Assembly (NCBI GenBank): GCA_903885855.1
Contig: CAISKG010000095.1
Location: forward strand, 1-7,403
Reading direction: 5' to 3'
Length of the DNA stretch: 7,403 bases
Source: an uncultured Planctomycetaceae bacterium
GTDB lineage: Bacteria > Planctomycetota > Planctomycetia > Pirellulales > UBA1268
A program made the translations under genes and the position numbers. This document shows positions 5,331-7,403 of this stretch, piece after piece. Under the pieces are notes generated by a model, which did no database searches, had not been told where the DNA came from, and saw nothing but the letters and a program-made list of their open reading frames with translations. Each line of letters opens with the position of its first letter. Position 1 is the stretch's first letter.

Positions 5331-7175
5331 TCACTTGCCGGCGAGCTCCCACACCGGCGAGAAGTCGCGCGGCTCGTGGATCATGCAGTCGACGGAGCGC
5401 GAGAGGAGCACGAGCGCCGGCCCGTCGCCCGGCCAGGTGGCCAGCAGATTGCCGAGCAGTTTCGCGGCCCGGGAGAAGTCGCCGGCGTCGAAGGCCTCGA
5501 GCGCCCGCTCGTACTCGCCGAACATCGCCTCCCGGCCGCCGCCACAGTCGAGCTCGTAGAGGTCCACCGGCGTGACGATGTTCACCACGCGCACCCGGCA
5601 CAAGCGGCGCACCCGGAAGGAGTCGTCGAGCAGCTCGCGGGTCGAGCCGGTGATGATGGCGGGCACCTTCAGGTATTTCGTCGCCCCCTGGACGCGGCTG
5701 GCGAGATTCACGCCGCTGCCCAGCGGCCCGTACTTGAACTTCCGCGCGCTGCCGGTGTTGCCGACGCGGGCCCGCGAGGAATTGATCCCGATGCCGAACC
5801 GCGTCGGGGCGCCGATCACCTCCCGCCAGCGGGCGTCGATCTCGGCGGCGCTCTCCGCCATCCGCCGCGCGGCCTGGCAGGCGAAGGCGGCGTGGTCGGG
5901 CTGCGACGAGGGGGCCCCCCACATCGCCATCAGCTCGTCGCCGATGTAGTCGACCAGCACGCCCCCCGTGGCGGCCACCGGCTCGGAGAGGGTGCTGAGC
6001 ACGCTTCCCACCCACTCCATCGTCTGGGCGGGGCCGAGGCGCTCGCTCACGGTGCTGAAGCCGCGGATGTCGCAGAACAGCACCGTCACGTCGGCGTCGC
6101 GGCCGGTGAGGAGGTCGGGCTCGGCCTCGAGCCGGGTGGCGAGTTCGGGCGAGAAGAACTGCTCGAACTGCACCTTCCGCTGCAGCGAGGCCCGCTCCTG
6201 CTCCATGCGCGCAAGCCCCGCGGCCACGCCGCTGGCGAGCGTCTCCACCAGCAGCGCCTCGAGGTAGGTGATCTCGGCGGCGGCGCCGTCGGCGAGCTCG
6301 CGGGAGCGGTGCCCGTAGACGGCGCCGATCACCTTCCCGCCGCGGTCGACGATCGGGGAGGCGACGTAGGTGTCGATGGCCGCGATGCTCGAGACGATCT
6401 CCGCGCCGGCGTCGGCGCGGCCGAAGAAGCTCCGCTTCTCCTCGAGCACGCGCCGCAGCACGCCGGCGCTCGGCCGGGCCGTGCGCGGCCCGCTGGTCTC
6501 CATGCAGGCCGGCCGCCAGGCGCCCTGCTCGTAGAGGAATACCGCCCCCACGTCGAGGCCCACGAGGCGCACCACGGCCCGCGCGGCCTGCTGGAAGAAG
6601 TCGTCGGAATTCGAGGCGCTCTGGAGGACGTCGATCACGTTCCGCCACCACGACACCAGCGCGTCGATCGTCGCCGTCGGCATGCCGGCCACGATCGACG
6701 ACAGCGCCGCGTTCCGGCGGAAGGTGCCGCTGTCGGCCTGCTCCACCGTGTTGACGAAGGCGTGCATCAGGGCGCTGACCGGCCCCGAGCCCTCGCTCCT
6801 GTCGGCGTCGAGGACGACCGTGACCGCGCCCACGCGCAGGCTCTGCGGCAGCGCGAGCTCGACGGCGGCGCCGGGGGCGATCGGGCCCGGGCCGGTGCAG
6901 CGCATCGCGATCGTGCCGCTGAGATTGGAGATCCGCACGCGCCCCCCGGGGAGCGGCTCGATGCGCGCCTGGCGGCGGGAGACGGAGGTCTGGCCGACGG
7001 CGGCGATCGGCAGGCGGATCGCGCCGGTGCCGCGGATCGGCACGAAGAGCCGCTCCGAATCACCGGCGGCGGCGTCGAGCCGGCCGAGCTCCACCTGCTC
7101 GCCCGGCGCGACCGACATCGTCACCGCGTCGGTGGCGTCCCCGGTCCGCACCGAGAGGTTGAGGGCTTCGATCAC
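5331..7175 (-). CDS. FHA-GAF-class III nucleotidyl (adenylate/guanylate) cyclase
   Basis: A 614-residue signalling enzyme expected to make a cyclic nucleotide from an NTP in the cytoplasm. Domains: FHA-like (1-125; G31-R32 and S66-R67-R68-Q69, with Gln where FHA usually has His), GAF (about 185-320), a linker helix (310-355), the cyclase domain (about 360-545) and a helical, TPR-like tail (550-614). Both metal-binding aspartates are present: D369 in LFCDIRGF and D413 in YIGDELMAMWGAP. N490 and R494 in VNLASR are kept. The usual adenine-selecting Lys is D409, the paired position is G483, and the VKGK phosphate Lys is missing (V531), so nucleotide specificity is uncertain. Start: the longest frame begins with GTG at 7232, but its first codons (AGT, ATA, CCA, CGA) end in A/T unlike the rest of the gene, and a -10 element lies in them. 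The GTG at 7175, just before the first FHA strand, is therefore preferred. There is no membrane segment. The FHA part suggests phosphoprotein-linked input and the GAF part small-ligand input. Confidence 0.92.
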   Translation of the reverse strand: MIEALNLSVRTGDATDAVTMSVAPGEQVELGRLDAAAGDSERLFVPIRGTGAIRLPIAAVGQTSVSRRQARIEPLPGGRVRISNLSGTIAMRCTGPGPIAPGAAVELALPQSLRVGAVTVVLDADRSEGSGPVSALMHAFVNTVEQADSGTFRRNAALSSIVAGMPTATIDALVSWWRNVIDVLQSASNSDDFFQQAARAVVRLVGLDVGAVFLYEQGAWRPACMETSGPRTARPSAGVLRRVLEEKRSFFGRADAGAEIVSSIAAIDTYVASPIVDRGGKVIGAVYGHRSRELADGAAAEITYLEALLVETLASGVAAGLARMEQERASLQRKVQFEQFFSPELATRLEAEPDLLTGRDADVTVLFCDIRGFSTVSERLGPAQTMEWVGSVLSTLSEPVAATGGVLVDYIGDELMAMWGAPSSQPDHAAFACQAARRMAESAAEIDARWREVIGAPTRFGIGINSSRARVGNTGSARKFKYGPLGSGVNLASRVQGATKYLKVPAIITGSTRELLDDSFRVRRLCRVRVVNIVTPVDLYELDCGGGREAMFGEYERALEAFDAGDFSRAAKLLGNLLATWPGDGPALVLLSRSVDCMIHEPRDFSPVWELAGK

Positions 7176-7307
7176 CGCGGTGCCGTTCCAGGGGAGTCGT
7201 CGATGGCCTCGATCGCCCGGTGGTATACTCACGTTCCGCCGGGGCGGGCGTCAAGAAACCGCGGGCCGAGGACGCCGCGTGATCCGGCAGCGAGGGGGCC
7301 GCGAGCG
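7176..7307. promoter_or_regulatory. Divergent promoter region between cyclase and lipoprotein genes
   Basis: These 132 bases lie between two outward-facing genes. They contain an AT-richer core near 7221-7230 with an extended -10 for the + gene. On the minus strand TTGACG (7254-7249) and TATACC (7227-7222) could be cyclase promoter boxes, but the 21-base spacer is too long for a standard sigma-70-type promoter. If the cyclase begins at 7232 instead, this region shrinks to 75 bases. Confidence 0.45.
7221..7229 (+). promoter_or_regulatory. Extended -10 element TGGTATACT for the lipoprotein gene
   Basis: TGGTATACT fits the extended -10 pattern TG-N-TATAAT with one mismatch in the hexamer. No good -35 lies 17-18 bases upstream, which extended -10 promoters can tolerate. 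Transcription would begin near 7236, leaving a leader of about 70 nt before the ATG at 7308. It is conspicuous against the GC-rich surroundings. Planctomycete promoter rules are poorly known, so this is an inference from the general bacterial consensus. Confidence 0.45.
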
Positions 7308-7403
7308 ATGAACGCATCCAGTTCCTGGGCCGCCGCGATCGCCGTGGGCGGAACGCTGCTCCTCGCCGGCTGCGGCCGCCCCGCCGCCGCGCCGCCCGCG
7401 ACC
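7308..7403 (+). CDS. Lipoprotein, N-terminal part only (runs off the window)
   Basis: Only the first 32 residues are present. They form a lipoprotein signal peptide: short n-region (MNASSSW), hydrophobic stretch AAAIAVGGTLLLAG and lipobox LAGC with C22 as the expected lipidated residue, then a Pro/Ala-rich linker. The mature protein would be tethered to a membrane. GAGGGGG at 7292-7298 is a possible ribosome site, 9 nt before ATG. The frame stays open to the last base, so this is a partial gene whose function cannot be told. It diverges from the cyclase gene. Confidence 0.7.
   Translation, partial: MNASSSWAAAIAVGGTLLLAGCGRPAAAPPAT

Noticed and set aside
2611..5559. 982-codon open frame on + across the barrel gene
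   Set aside because: Antisense shadow: a Val/Glu/Gly/Arg-rich translation with no domain pattern. The minus strand here encodes a protein with signal peptide and barrel-like strands. Stop codons are rare by chance at this G+C.
5278..6651. 457-codon minus-strand frame overlapping the cyclase
   Set aside because: Arg/Ala/Gly-rich translation with no motifs; the FHA-GAF-cyclase frame explains this stretch.
7222..7254. Minus-strand TTGACG/TATACC as a definite cyclase promoter
   Set aside because: The 21-base spacer is outside the usual 16-19 range, so it is only mentioned as a possibility.

Overview
The window looks like a metagenome-type contig from a very GC-rich bacterium, most likely a planctomycete (order Pirellulales or a relative). 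This rests on strongly G/C-ending codons, an FHA-GAF-class III cyclase of the kind common in planctomycetes, a small secreted protein ending in a TGAYATDGP-type motif that I associate with that phylum, and a large hypothetical outer-membrane barrel protein. The lineage call is from recognition, not from a search.

Layout. Bases 1-~121 are foreign: a much less GC-rich piece (55 of 120 bases are G or C, against 53 of the next 60) encoding on + the first ~40 residues of a sugar/nucleoside-type ABC transporter ATPase, cut inside its Walker A motif. It abuts the interior of a minus-strand NuoG/HoxU-like iron-sulfur gene (start at 827), which is therefore truncated. The join looks like a chimeric contig end. 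Further along the minus strand and upstream of that gene is a NuoE-NuoF fusion (824-2575) with all flavin, NAD and Fe-S motifs. The two genes overlap by ATGA and form an NADH-side diaphorase module like those of HoxFU, FdsBA or complex I. Before them, on the same strand after a 98-nt repeat-rich gap, is a 662-residue exported protein predicted to be an outer-membrane beta-barrel (2674-4662).

A 217-bp divergent intergenic region (4663-4879) separates the barrel gene from a small secreted protein on + (4880-5317). That gene converges, with a 13-nt gap, on a minus-strand FHA-GAF-nucleotidyl cyclase (5331-7175; possible longer start 7232). A second divergent region with an extended -10 element leads to the beginning of a + strand lipoprotein gene (7308 to the window end).

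How the genes may work together: the diaphorase pair should move electrons between NAD(H) and a partner enzyme not in the window (formate dehydrogenase, hydrogenase or a complex I-like unit). The barrel gene is co-oriented with it, so the two may be linked, but the sequence does not prove this. The cyclase is a signalling protein with intact metal-binding aspartates but unusual base-recognition positions. I found no CRISPR array, RNA gene, insertion sequence or defence system. The points most worth checking are the chimeric junction, the loss of the His-Cys3 cluster ligands in the NuoG-like protein, and the cyclase specificity residues.
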